A DNA stretch of 64,000 nt from DATEOR01 sp036279015 (GTDB lineage Bacteria > Actinomycetota > Thermoleophilia > Gaiellales > Gaiellaceae): contig DASUJY010000072.1 in assembly GCA_036279015.1 (NCBI GenBank), positions 1-64,000 on the forward strand. Direction: 5' to 3'. The notes under the pieces are model-generated. The model had not been told where the DNA came from and ran no database searches. It saw only the letters and a list, made by a program, of their open reading frames with translations. The translations under genes were made by a program, and so were the position numbers. Numbering within the stretch: the stretch's first letter is position 1; each line of letters begins with the position of its first letter. This document shows positions 1-7,758 of this stretch, one piece after another.

Positions 1-115
1 CATCAGCGTGAAGACGGTCGAGCGCCACCGGGCGAACATCCTCGAGAAGCTCGGCATGCGCGATCGCGTCGAGCTGACGCGCTACGCGATCCGCCGCGGC
101 CTCATTCAGGCCTGA
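1..115 (+). CDS. LuxR/GerE-type response regulator, C-terminal end (partial)
   Basis: Only the last 37 codons are in the window, so the start and any receiver domain are unseen. The visible peptide is the second half of a LuxR/GerE helix-turn-helix: VKTVERHR (recognition helix), ILEKLGM, then a closing helix RYAIRRGLI just before the stop at 113-115. In NarL/FixJ-type regulators this domain ends the protein and binds promoter DNA after phosphorylation of an N-terminal receiver. The next gene starts about 770 bases downstream, so this one probably closes its transcription unit. The family is clear. The target genes and the partner kinase cannot be inferred from here. Confidence 0.85.
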   Translation, partial: ISVKTVERHRANILEKLGMRDRVELTRYAIRRGLIQA

Positions 116-883
116 CGGGCGCGTCCCGGGAACTCATCGTGGGCGGCAACGGCACTGCTCGACGGACCTTCCGCAGCGCGGACATCGGCGGGGCTTCCAC
201 TCCAGCATGTGCTTTCCGACGGCGAGCTTGACCATCAGGAGCCCGAGGCCAGCCAACAGCGCTGTTGACGCGAGCATGGGAAGCAGGTCGGGCCTCACTC
301 GACCTTGCTGGCCCGGTCGTCTCGGGAGTCGGACCCGAGGCGGGTGGAGCCCCTTTCACTCGATACAGACCGTTCGGCCCTCGGGAATCGGGGACCCGGC
401 GCGAAGAGCACGAAGCAGGGTATGGGGATGCGTTCCGCATCTGGTTCCCCCGGCACGCTCACGGCGCCCGGTTCGTCTACCGACGGAGTCCGAATCGTCG
501 GGCCGTTCCCTGTACTCGAACCGCCCGCAACGAGCCCGCGCTTCCATGGAATTTTTTCGGTGGGGGCGATGAAAGCGGCGACAAGCTCTCGCGCCCTTCG
601 CAACGTGAGCGCGCCCTTCGACCGATAGGTCGGTCTTCGAAACATGGGCCCTCCGTTCGTGGTGCTCCCGGTTTCGCACTCAATCGTGGTGGTGGACTTC
701 CCTGACCGCCATGGTGGCGAGCACGCAGTTCCATGCCGTCGCCTCTCCATCTGCGGCCTCGCCTGCCCTCAGCCGGCGCGACAGCGCTGAATGGGGTAGC
801 GAGCGCCGGGAAGTCGGGCCCCCTCTCCATTTCGAACGAGCGTCCGGCCGACCACACTGATGCCAACGCGAAAGGAGAGACCA
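116..883. other. Long intergenic stretch without recognisable gene
   Basis: About 770 bases separate the LuxR-type gene from the UspA-like gene. Several open frames of 100-150 codons cross it on both strands. Their translations are Arg/Pro/Ser-rich, overlap one another and show no domain, which is typical of chance open frames in GC-rich DNA. The only clear signal is a Shine-Dalgarno sequence (aaaggagaga, 871-880) serving the next gene. A promoter for that gene should lie here, but I cannot place -35/-10 boxes with confidence. Confidence 0.5.
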
Positions 884-1309
884 ATGCTTACGGTGTTGTG
901 TGGAATCGACGAGTCAGGCTCGCCCGAGGCTGTCAGCGCGGCGATCAACTACTGCCGTCAGAACCATGCGGATCTGAGGCTGATCGGGTTCGTCAAGGAG
1001 AAGCTCAGCGACACGACGACTGTTATCGCGGGCGAGCGCGTCCGCCGCTCGAAGACGGTGAGGCTCGAGCTCAACCGCGCGGCTGACGCGGCTCGAGCAG
1101 CTGGCGTGACCGTAAGCACGTCCGTCCGCGCAGGCAACGACATGCGCGGGCAACTGCTTCGGGCGGCCGAAGCGAATGGCTCGGCCGAGGTCTTCTACGT
1201 TCGCACCAGGGGACCGATCCAAGCAGCGTTCACCCACGAGCCCCGGCGGGAGGTTGTGGGCACGTCAGTCGGTACGCCTACCGATCATGAGCTCGCTGCG
1301 GCCGCCTAG
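884..1309 (+). CDS. UspA-like (universal stress protein-like) protein
   Basis: This is a 141-residue cytoplasmic protein. The start at 884 is preferred over an in-frame ATG at 860 because a strong Shine-Dalgarno (aaaggagaga) sits just before it. It opens with a buried strand MLTVLCGIDES, followed by an amphipathic helix (SPEAVSAAINYC) and the strand ADLRLIGFV. This is the alpha/beta start of the UspA fold, where an Asp after the first strand contacts nucleotide. The usual C-terminal G-x2-G-x9-G-S/T ATP-binding loop is not evident, so it is either a non-ATP-binding Usp or a diverged relative. It stands next to a methyltransferase gene 19 bases downstream. The assignment rests on fold-like pattern only and is moderate. 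Confidence 0.5.
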   Translation: MLTVLCGIDESGSPEAVSAAINYCRQNHADLRLIGFVKEKLSDTTTVIAGERVRRSKTVRLELNRAADAARAAGVTVSTSVRAGNDMRGQLLRAAEANGSAEVFYVRTRGPIQAAFTHEPRREVVGTSVGTPTDHELAAAA

Positions 1310-1328
1310 TCGATTGGAGCAATGTCGC

Positions 1329-1976
1329 ATGACGACCTTCAGGAAGACTGCTGTCCCTCCTCGTCAGGCGGATCGCGAGTACATGGACTTCCGTGGCCTC
1401 AGCCTCGCTACCGCCCCGGGACGCGTGATGACGCCGAGGCCGGCGAGCGAGAAGCTCGTCAGCGTCGCCATAGCACTCGTCGGAAGTCGACCGGCCCGGG
1501 TCGTCGACGTCGGCACGGGTTCAGGCGCGATCGCGATTGCGATCGCCAGCGAGCTTCCACAAGTCGAAGTGATCGCCACCGATACCAGCCCAGCTGCCGT
1601 CGCCCTCGCCCGCCTGAACGTGGCCCGGCTCGGCCTATCGAGGCGCGTCAGCGTCCGTCGTGGCGACCTCCTCGAGCCGGTCTCCGGCCCGGTGGATCTG
1701 ATCGTCGCCAACCTTCCGTACCTGCCGATCACGGATGCCACTCACCACGAGGAGTTGGCCAACGAGCCGACCAACGCGGTCTTCGCTCCCGGGGACGGTC
1801 TCGACCTCTACCGACGCCTCATCGCCGTGAGCCGTCGGCAACTGAGAAGTGAGGGGACGCTGGCCATTCAACTCCGCCGCAACGTATTCACGGCTCGCCG
1901 AGACGAGCTCCAGACGCTTGCAACAGTGATCGGAGGCCTCATTCCATGGCAAACCTCGTCTCGCATCGCCGCATAG
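1329..1976 (+). CDS. HemK/PrmC-like class I SAM-dependent methyltransferase
   Basis: A 215-residue protein starting at the ATG at 1329. Motif I is VVDVGTGSGAIAIAIA (about residues 59-74), an acidic residue follows at the end of strand 2 (VIATDTS), and motif IV is VANLPY. True PrmC proteins have NPPY, which binds the glutamine amide of release factors, and a helical N-terminal domain of about 80 residues. Here motif IV is NLPY and the N-domain is much reduced, so this is a diverged paralogue rather than the release-factor enzyme. The authentic prmC of this genome is at 61243-62094. The substrate is unknown; the nearby stress-like genes give no firm hint. Confidence 0.7.
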   Translation: MTTFRKTAVPPRQADREYMDFRGLSLATAPGRVMTPRPASEKLVSVAIALVGSRPARVVDVGTGSGAIAIAIASELPQVEVIATDTSPAAVALARLNVARLGLSRRVSVRRGDLLEPVSGPVDLIVANLPYLPITDATHHEELANEPTNAVFAPGDGLDLYRRLIAVSRRQLRSEGTLAIQLRRNVFTARRDELQTLATVIGGLIPWQTSSRIAA

Positions 1977-2049
1977 GAACCTCGATGCGCACCGCCATCG
2001 TCGCGAATCTCGCGCCTGACCGCCCCATGGCCATCGAGCTGATCTAGCC

Positions 2050-2217
2050 ATGGCCTCACCACTTCAGCGGCTGGCAGCATGCGGGCAAAGCGTCTGGATC
2101 GACTTCCTTTCACGGGCCCTCCTGCGCTCGGGCTCGCTTGCTCGAGCGATCGAGAGCGACGGCGTTGTCGCGGTGACTTCGAACCCGACAATCTTCGCCC
2201 AAGCCCTCACGGGCGGA
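2050..2217 (+). pseudogene. Transaldolase, N-terminal fragment
   Basis: From the ATG at 2050 the first 56 codons match the start of bacterial transaldolases. GQSVWIDFLSR (residues 12-22) corresponds to the usual L-x-x-x-G-Q-S-x-W-x-D pattern, and VVAVTSNPTIFAQAL follows the conserved G-V-T-S-N-P-T-I-F block. After residue 56 all similarity stops. The frame stays open to 2640, but the Schiff-base lysine region and the rest of the roughly 360-residue enzyme are absent. No other frame picks the homology up again nearby, so this is a deletion remnant and not a simple frameshift. A 20-codon open frame at 1985-2047 just upstream is unrecognised. It is unlikely to be functional. Confidence 0.7.
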
Positions 2218-2570
2218 CGGTCACTCGAGCCCGTGCTCGCGCTCTCCGACCCGATCGGCGTGTCCGCTCAGCCTTCGGGGGACGGGTGGCGCGGCGGCCC
2301 CGGAGGCGGACAGCTCTTGCAGCCGAAGCCGTTCGTCTCGATCTGGAGGCACATCAACTCCTGGTCGGTGAGCGCGCCTCCGAGAATCTGCTTGAGCCTG
2401 ATCGCGTCCATCCGGCTAGCCGTGCCCGCGGCGTCCAAGTCCGGTTCGTACGCTGGGATTCCCATGGTCCTCGTCTGGATCGGCCGGAAAAGACTTCTTC
2501 TAGAGGTCGCCGCTGATCGTCGCAGCCGGGCCGGACGTCGTCGTCTCCCGAAGCGCAGTGCTAGGGTGGT
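2218..2570. other. Degenerate stretch between transaldolase remnant and aquaporin gene
   Basis: The frame that opens with the transaldolase fragment continues through this stretch, but its translation is low-complexity and unlike any enzyme I know. The other frames give Arg-rich translations. A 65-codon frame on the - strand (2268-2465) has no recognisable motif. I see no repeat or insertion-sequence end that would explain where the transaldolase was cut. The promoter of the aquaporin gene probably lies in the last part. Confidence 0.4.
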
Positions 2571-3530
2571 TTGCGGTGGTTCGCGCTCGCCCCACGAGCG
2601 CCAGCGGGGTGGCGCGCGCGGCTCGGGGGAGGGAGCGTAATCAGCACGCCGCCGGATCTTGGACGCAGGTTGGTCGCCGAGGCGATCGGCACAGCCCTGC
2701 TGGTCATCTTCGGCGCCGGAGCCGTGATTGCCGCGTTGAAGACCGGCAGCGGCAACCTCGACTACGCCGGGCTCGGCATCGTCGGCATCTCGTTCGCCCT
2801 GGTGATCGCGATCGTGGTGTATGCGTTCGGAAGCACGTCAGGTGCGCACATCAACCCGGCGGTCACCGTCTCGCTCGCGGTCACGCGCCGCTTCCCATGG
2901 GCCGAGACGATCCCGTACATCGTCGCCCAGCTGGTCGGCGCGCTCGGCGGCGGTGTCCTGCTGATTGCCATCTTCGGCAAGGACGCGGTCGACCTCAACG
3001 CCACGGGCGGGACGCTGATCGGCGCGGGGTTCACGCAGACGCAGGCGGCCGTGGCCGAGGGGCTCGGCACCTTCCTGCTGGTGGCGACGATCATGGCGCT
3101 GGCCGTCGACCGCCGCGCGCCGGCCGGTTTCGCCGGTCTCGTCATCGGGCTCGCGGTCGGGTGCGAGATCATGGTCATCGGCCCCATCAGCGGCGGCTCC
3201 GTCAACCCCGCCCGGACGTTCGGCCCCTACTTGACGACGTCGATCTTCGGCGGCTCGGCGACCTGGGATGACTTCTGGGTCTACGTGGTCGGCCCGCTGG
3301 TCGGGGGCGCGATCGCGGCCGTCGTCTACGAGCTCGTGGCGCGGCCCGGGCGGGAGGAGGCTCCGGCCGCGCAGGGGGCGGCGGGCACCGTGGAGGGCCG
3401 GCGAGCGGCCCCCGGCGAGGCGCTGCCGGTTGGCGGGCCGGAAGACAGTCCTCGACAGGGCGGTTTCCAGGGTACCGCCGGTGACATCGAGGGAAGGCGT
3501 GAAAGAGACCCGGACCAAACGAGGGACTGA
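2571..3530 (+). CDS. Aquaporin / MIP-family channel
   Basis: The protein has up to 319 residues, with six hydrophobic segments and the two half-helix NPA boxes of MIP channels: HINPAV about residue 90 and SVNPAR about residue 210. The Arg after the second NPA is the selectivity-filter arginine. A charged, Gly/Pro-rich C-terminal tail of roughly 55 residues (EGRRAAPGE onward) extends past the channel core. The start is uncertain. TTG at 2571 gives an odd 22-residue leader, while a ggggagggag Shine-Dalgarno-like run ends near 2636, just before the more typical N-terminus (STPPDLGRRLVAEAIG). It precedes fdhA by 18 bases and is probably co-transcribed with it. Water, glycerol or another small neutral solute is possible. 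Confidence 0.88.
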   Translation: MRWFALAPRAPAGWRARLGGGSVISTPPDLGRRLVAEAIGTALLVIFGAGAVIAALKTGSGNLDYAGLGIVGISFALVIAIVVYAFGSTSGAHINPAVTVSLAVTRRFPWAETIPYIVAQLVGALGGGVLLIAIFGKDAVDLNATGGTLIGAGFTQTQAAVAEGLGTFLLVATIMALAVDRRAPAGFAGLVIGLAVGCEIMVIGPISGGSVNPARTFGPYLTTSIFGGSATWDDFWVYVVGPLVGGAIAAVVYELVARPGREEAPAAQGAAGTVEGRRAAPGEALPVGGPEDSPRQGGFQGTAGDIEGRRERDPDQTRD

Positions 3531-3548
3531 GGAAAGGAGCCGTTAGAT

Positions 3549-4784
3549 ATGGCTGGTAACAAGGCAGTCGCATACATCGAGCCGGGAAAGGTCGAGGTGC
3601 AGACGATCGACTATCCCAAGCTCGAGCTGCAGGACGGTCCCGGCGTCCACCCGGACAACGTGGGCCGCAAGACGCCGCACGGCGCGATCATCAAGATCGT
3701 GGCCACGAACATCTGCGGCTCCGACCAGCACATGGTCCGCGGCCGCACGACCGCGCCCTCCGGGCTGATCCTCGGGCACGAGATCACCGGCGAGGTGATC
3801 GAGGCGGGTCCCGGGGTCGAGTTCATCAAGAAGGGCGACCTCGTCTCCGTGCCGTTCAACATCGCCTGCGGGCGCTGTCGCATGTGCAAGGAGGGCCACA
3901 CCGGCGTGTGCCTCAACGTCAACCCGGCCGGCTACGGCTCGGCCTACGGGTACGTGGACATGGGCGGTTGGGTGGGCGGCCAGGCGGAGTACGTCATGGT
4001 GCCGTACGCCGACTGGAACCTGCTCAAGTTTCCCGACAAGGAGCAGGCGCTCGAGAAGATCCTCGACCTGACGATGCTCTCGGACATCTTCCCGACCGGC
4101 TATCACGGCTGCGTGTCGGCCGGCGTCACCACCGGCTCGACCGTCTACATCGCCGGCGCCGGCCCGGTCGGGCTCGCAGCGGCGCACGCCGCCCAGCTCT
4201 TGGGCGCGGCCGTCGTGATCGTCGGCGACATGAACGCCGACCGCCTCAAGCAGGCGAAGAGCTTCGGCTGCGAGACCATCGATCTGACCAGGGACGCGCC
4301 GCTGCCCGACCAGATCGAGCAGATCGTCGGAGAGCCGCTGGTGGACGCCGCCGTCGACGCCGTGGGCTTCGAGGCGCGCGGCCACGGCAAGGATGCCGAG
4401 GAAGCGCCGGCGACGGTCCTCAACTCGATCATGCAGGTCACCCGCCAGGCCGGCAAGCTCGGCATCCCAGGCCTGTACGTGACAGGCGATCCCGGGGCTG
4501 CAGACGAGGCCGCCAAGGAGGGCAGCCTCTCGATCCGGATCGGGCTCGGCTGGGCGAAGTCGCACTCCTTCACGACCGGCCAGTGCCCGGTGATGCGCTA
4601 CCACCGCCAGCTGATGAACGCGATCCTGAACGACCGCTGTCAGATCGCAAAGGCGGTCAACGCCACCGTGATCTCGCTCGATGACGCACCGGGCGGGTAC
4701 AAGGACTTCGACGGCGGAGTCGCCAAGAAGTTCGTGCTCGACCCGCACGACATGCTCGGGGACAAGAAGAGAATCGCCGCGTAA
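3549..4784 (+). CDS. fdhA: Glutathione-independent formaldehyde dehydrogenase (Zn-dependent, NAD-linked)
   Basis: A 411-residue medium-chain zinc dehydrogenase. The catalytic-zinc region is TNICGSDQH (Cys near residue 56) with GHEITGEV carrying the His. The structural-zinc loop CGRCRMCKEGHTGVC holds four cysteines, and the NAD-binding turn is AGAGPVGLAAAHAAQLLG. Length and the inserted FPTGYHG segment match the Pseudomonas putida formaldehyde dehydrogenase/dismutase group, not ordinary alcohol dehydrogenases. This group oxidises formaldehyde to formate with NAD held in the enzyme and needs no glutathione. The start at 3549 has the Shine-Dalgarno aaaggag. The gene ends in a strong hairpin. The Rieske oxygenase gene downstream could release formaldehyde if it demethylates its substrate. 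Confidence 0.9.
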   Translation: MAGNKAVAYIEPGKVEVQTIDYPKLELQDGPGVHPDNVGRKTPHGAIIKIVATNICGSDQHMVRGRTTAPSGLILGHEITGEVIEAGPGVEFIKKGDLVSVPFNIACGRCRMCKEGHTGVCLNVNPAGYGSAYGYVDMGGWVGGQAEYVMVPYADWNLLKFPDKEQALEKILDLTMLSDIFPTGYHGCVSAGVTTGSTVYIAGAGPVGLAAAHAAQLLGAAVVIVGDMNADRLKQAKSFGCETIDLTRDAPLPDQIEQIVGEPLVDAAVDAVGFEARGHGKDAEEAPATVLNSIMQVTRQAGKLGIPGLYVTGDPGAADEAAKEGSLSIRIGLGWAKSHSFTTGQCPVMRYHRQLMNAILNDRCQIAKAVNATVISLDDAPGGYKDFDGGVAKKFVLDPHDMLGDKKRIAA

Positions 4785-4792
4785 GGCGAGTC

Positions 4793-4838
4793 GGGGGGAG
4801 CCCGAGGCCTCAAGGTCTCGGGGCCTCGTGCTCCCCCT
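4793..4838 (+). terminator. Hairpin terminator after fdhA
   Basis: An inverted repeat 9 bases after the fdhA stop: GGGGGAGC at the left pairs with GCTCCCCC at the right, with further internal pairing (CCGAGGCC against GGCCTCG), followed by TTC. The U-tract is short, as is common in GC-rich actinobacteria. It separates the aquaporin-fdhA unit from the Rieske gene. Confidence 0.7.
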
Positions 4839-4976
4839 TCGACACTGGCATCGATTCCGCGCGTATTTCGCGCCTAGATCGAATTACGCAGCTGTCCGTC
4901 AACGTGACCGGCAAGCGGCTCGCGGGCCAACACCTCACACGCTATACCTCGTACACCACACAGCGAAGGAGGCCCT

Positions 4977-6011
4977 ATGCGAGAGAACGCGCCCGCCGCG
5001 GTCCCGGACTTCGAAGCGCTACGCCACTGCTGGCATCCGGTTCGTTTCGCCGAGGATCTCGGCGCCGAGCCGAAGCGCGCGCGCCTGCTGGGCGAGGACC
5101 TCGTTCTCTGGCGGGACTCGGCCGGGACGGCGCACGTGCTTCGGGATCTGTGCATCCACCGCGGCACCGCTCTCTCACTGGGCCGCGTCATCGGGGACGA
5201 GATCATGTGCCCATACCACGGCTGGCGGTACGGAACGGACGGCGTCTGCACCGCGATTCCGCAGCTCGCCGACCCCACGCGCGTTCCGGCCAAGGCTCGC
5301 GTGGACGCCTTCCGCTGCCTCGAACGTCACGGCATGCTCTGGGTCGCGTTCGAGGACCCGCGCTGGGAGCTCGCGGAGGTACCAGAGCTCGAGTCGTCGG
5401 AGTGGACGCTCGTGCGGGCCGGCCCCTACTCCTGGAACTCGGACTCGTCTCGTCAGCTCGAGAACTTCACCGACTTCGGACACTTCCCGTGGGTTCATCC
5501 CGGTCTGCTCGGGGATCCGGAGCGCCCGGTCGTGCCCTCGCACACGGTTCGAACCGAAGGGCACATTCTCCACTACGAGATCGTGCGGCCGGAGGCGCCG
5601 AACACCGAGGACTATCCGGTCTTCAGCAACGAGGAGACGCAGACGCCCGAGCGTCGCAGCCGGTATCAGCTCCACCTGCCGTACACGATCGTCCTGCGGC
5701 TCGGCTGGGGCGGCGAGGCGGGCATGGTCTACTTCTTCTCGTCCCAGCCCGTCGACGAGGACCGGTGCATCGGCTACGTAACCATCGCGCGGAACTACGA
5801 CCACGATCAGCCGGCGAAGGTGCTGCAGGACTTCGAGGACACGATCTTCAACCAGGACAAGCTCGTGGTCGAGTCACAGCGACCGGAACGGGTGCCGTTC
5901 GATCTCGCAGACGAGCTGCATTTGAAGTTCGACGCCGTGGCGGTTGCCTACAGGAGGGCGATGCGTGAACAGGGGCTTGCCACGAGCACACGTCGCTCGG
6001 CCGCGGCGTGA
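4977..6011 (+). CDS. Rieske non-heme iron oxygenase (oxygenase component, O-demethylase-like)
   Basis: A 344-residue protein starting at 4977 after a clear Shine-Dalgarno (aaggagg). The N-terminal Rieske [2Fe-2S] site is CIHRG and CPYHGW (C-x-H and C-x2-H, about residues 61-82). The catalytic domain has the mononuclear iron motif N-x2-D-x2-H-x4-H in ENFTDFGHFPWVH (about residues 162-174). The Asp bridges electrons between subunits and the two His bind iron. Length and composition fit the vanillate/dicamba O-demethylase and related monooxygenase branch better than the large naphthalene-type dioxygenases. No ferredoxin or reductase gene is adjacent, so electrons must come from elsewhere. The substrate is unknown. 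Formaldehyde release is only suggested by the fdhA neighbour. Confidence 0.85.
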   Translation: MRENAPAAVPDFEALRHCWHPVRFAEDLGAEPKRARLLGEDLVLWRDSAGTAHVLRDLCIHRGTALSLGRVIGDEIMCPYHGWRYGTDGVCTAIPQLADPTRVPAKARVDAFRCLERHGMLWVAFEDPRWELAEVPELESSEWTLVRAGPYSWNSDSSRQLENFTDFGHFPWVHPGLLGDPERPVVPSHTVRTEGHILHYEIVRPEAPNTEDYPVFSNEETQTPERRSRYQLHLPYTIVLRLGWGGEAGMVYFFSSQPVDEDRCIGYVTIARNYDHDQPAKVLQDFEDTIFNQDKLVVESQRPERVPFDLADELHLKFDAVAVAYRRAMREQGLATSTRRSAAA

Positions 6012-6158
6012 ACGTTGCTGGCGTCGCTCGACACGAGATTCGAGTCGCAAGCATCCGCGAGCGGGCCGTGCGGGTGATCCGGACCGCGATCGTCTAGCGG
6101 AAGGTCGCGCCAGGGGAGATCTACTCTGCGATGATCCATACTTGGCGTGAAACCCGAG

Positions 6159-6192
6159 GTGGAGGCGGCGGGAATCGAACCCGCGTCCGCGG
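6159..6192 (-). repeat. Displaced tmRNA 3' end, left flanking direct repeat (probable att site)
   Basis: These 34 bases are identical and in the same orientation to the 3' end of the intact tmRNA gene (18469-18502). Read on the - strand they form the tmRNA T-arm GCGGGTTCGATTCCCGC and the acceptor strand CGCCTCC plus AC. Identity stops abruptly at both edges. Upstream on the - strand there is no matching 5' acceptor strand (GGGGGCG or GGAGGCG), so this is a 3' fragment, not a full tRNA or tmRNA. ssrA 3' ends are a classic target of tyrosine-recombinase islands, which leave exactly this kind of duplicate at the far end. Confidence 0.85.
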
Positions 6193-6479
6193 CCCGGCGG
6201 CTTCTGACGCCGCCACGCCATTGTCAACCGGCCCGACGGAGACCAGGCGCACGTGACTCGAGCAGAGGTAGGACGGGGGCGCCCTAGCGAACATGAATCT
6301 CGCCAGCGACCCGCGGTTCGACTCAGTCGTCTTTCGCTGTCCGGCTGGCGAGAATTGGCCGGTGGCGAGCCGCCTCGAAGGTAAGTGGCTGACCTCAGGC
6401 TCGAGTTCGACCTTCCTTCTCGCCTGGAGCAGGAACGGATCACCCTCCTCCACCGTGGCGAGCTCGCGGTCAGACCGCT

Positions 6480-6516
6480 CGGCAGGCCTGTTTACAGGCC
6501 GCCACTAGGCCTGCCG
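6480..6516. terminator. Nested inverted repeats between convergent genes (possible bidirectional terminator)
   Basis: CGGCAGGCCT at 6480-6489 is the exact reverse complement of AGGCCTGCCG at 6507-6516. Inside, GGCCTG (6485-6490) can instead pair with CAGGCC (6495-6500) around a TTTA loop. The two hairpins exclude each other. The site lies about 100 bases beyond the 3' end of the - strand operon, where a terminator is expected. No U-tract is visible on either strand. Confidence 0.45.
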
Positions 6517-6612
6517 TCGATCGACGAGGGGGCCGTTGGGGCTCTCACAATTCCCCACGGCGAGCCGTTCGCTGTGCGGCCATTCCATCCGACGTCGTGA
6601 AAAGAGAACGGT

Positions 6613-7758
6613 CTATCGGAGGGCAGGACGGCCGTTCAGGCTCGTCCAGCCTCGTGCGTCGATCTCCCAGACGTCGGCCACCACGCCGTTCTCGGTGAGG
6701 TTGATGCGGTCGTGGAGGTTGAGGCAGGTGCAGGCGTGGTTGGGGATGATCCGGATGCGCGTGCCAATCGGGATGTCGCACGGCTCTGCCGAGGTGACGA
6801 TTGCGTGCTCCTCGTAGAGTTGGTGGATGTTGAGCTCCGGATGGCCAACGACGGTCCCGTACCCCCCGGTCTTAGAGGTGAGCCGGTCGGAGGAGAGCGA
6901 TTTCGAGCCCGTGTCAGCGATGAGCCGTCGCGGATCGGGGCGTGAGACGACGGTGCCGAGGACGCTGAGGGCGCAGCGCGCGAGCGGTACGAGGCCCAGT
7001 GCGACCTGGGTGGCATCGTAGAAGACGTAGTTGCCCGGTCGCGCTTCGCTGATCGGCCCTTCGGCGTCGAGGTTGTGCGTGGTCGGGGTTGTGCCGACGC
7101 TGGTCGCACGAGCCTCGACGCCGAGCTCGGCCAGCATCATCTGGACGGTTCGGACTGCGGAGCCCTCGTCTGCCGCCGCGGCCCGGATGCCCTCTGCGTC
7201 TGGGGCCGCGTAGGCGAACCCGGCGAAGGCCATGAGACCGTCGAAGCGGGCATGACGGGTGGACTCGGCGACTCGGGCGATCGTCTCTGCCGTCGGCGGC
7301 TCGGGGAGGCTGCCGCAGCGGGCGGTTCCGCATTCGATCTCCCATAGGTAGGCGATCTCGACGCCGGCTTGGCGGCAGGCGTCGTCGAGGGCGCAGGCGA
7401 CGCTTTCGTCGTCCAGGGCGACGCGCAGGCGGGTCGTTGCCGCGAGCTGGGTGAGGCGGCGCAGTCTCCACTCGCCGACAGGGGGGTATGCGATCAGGAT
7501 GTCGTGGAAGCCGGCTCGCGCGAGCGCCTCGGCCTCGGTGATCGTCGCGACGGTCAGCCCGCGGGCACCGTGCTCGACTTGCAGGCCCGCGATCGCGGTC
7601 GACTTGTGCGTTTTCGTGTGCGGCCAGAGTTCGACCCCGGCCCGGTCGGTTCGGGCGGCCATTGAGCCGACGTTTTCGAGCAAGATCGGACCGTCAACGA
7701 GCAGCGCCGGTGTCTCGAGGGCGCCGAGCTCATTGGCAAGGGAGTCGTTAGCGTTCAT
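6613..7758 (-). CDS. D-serine dehydratase / D-threonine aldolase-like PLP enzyme
   Basis: A 381-residue protein, starting at the ATG at 7758, which overlaps the end of the ATPase gene upstream by 11 bases. The N-terminal alanine-racemase-type barrel carries the PLP lysine in PHTKTHK (Lys49 of this start), the family signature. The C-terminal beta domain has NHACTCLN; its H-x-C matches the metal ligands of eukaryotic-type D-serine dehydratase and D-threonine aldolase. Family members cleave D-threonine-like beta-hydroxy amino acids to glycine plus aldehyde, or deaminate D-serine to pyruvate, and need a divalent metal. As the last gene of an operon with a D-aminopeptidase and peptide importer, it probably consumes the released D-amino acid. 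Which of the two reactions it performs cannot be read from sequence. Confidence 0.85.
   Translation of the reverse strand: MNANDSLANELGALETPALLVDGPILLENVGSMAARTDRAGVELWPHTKTHKSTAIAGLQVEHGARGLTVATITEAEALARAGFHDILIAYPPVGEWRLRRLTQLAATTRLRVALDDESVACALDDACRQAGVEIAYLWEIECGTARCGSLPEPPTAETIARVAESTRHARFDGLMAFAGFAYAAPDAEGIRAAAADEGSAVRTVQMMLAELGVEARATSVGTTPTTHNLDAEGPISEARPGNYVFYDATQVALGLVPLARCALSVLGTVVSRPDPRRLIADTGSKSLSSDRLTSKTGGYGTVVGHPELNIHQLYEEHAIVTSAEPCDIPIGTRIRIIPNHACTCLNLHDRINLTENGVVADVWEIDARGWTSLNGRPALR

Larger units (their letters stand above)
6012..6612. other. Intergenic region at the left island boundary
   Basis: A 600-base stretch between the Rieske gene and the convergent PLP-enzyme gene. 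It contains the displaced tmRNA 3' end (6159-6192) and the nested inverted repeats (6480-6516). Translations from both strands show no domain, and in particular nothing like the catalytic R-H-R-Y residues of a tyrosine recombinase, which would be expected beside an ssrA attachment site. Confidence 0.6.

Noticed and set aside
2268..2465. A 65-codon - strand frame as a small protein gene
   Set aside because: No Shine-Dalgarno sequence, no known motif, and it lies inside the decayed transaldolase stretch.
6150..6270. A complete tRNA or second tmRNA on the - strand ending at 6160
   Set aside because: The T-arm and acceptor 3' strand are present, and a stem with a seven-base loop lies upstream, but no matching 5' acceptor strand (GGGGGCG or GGAGGCG) exists within a plausible distance.
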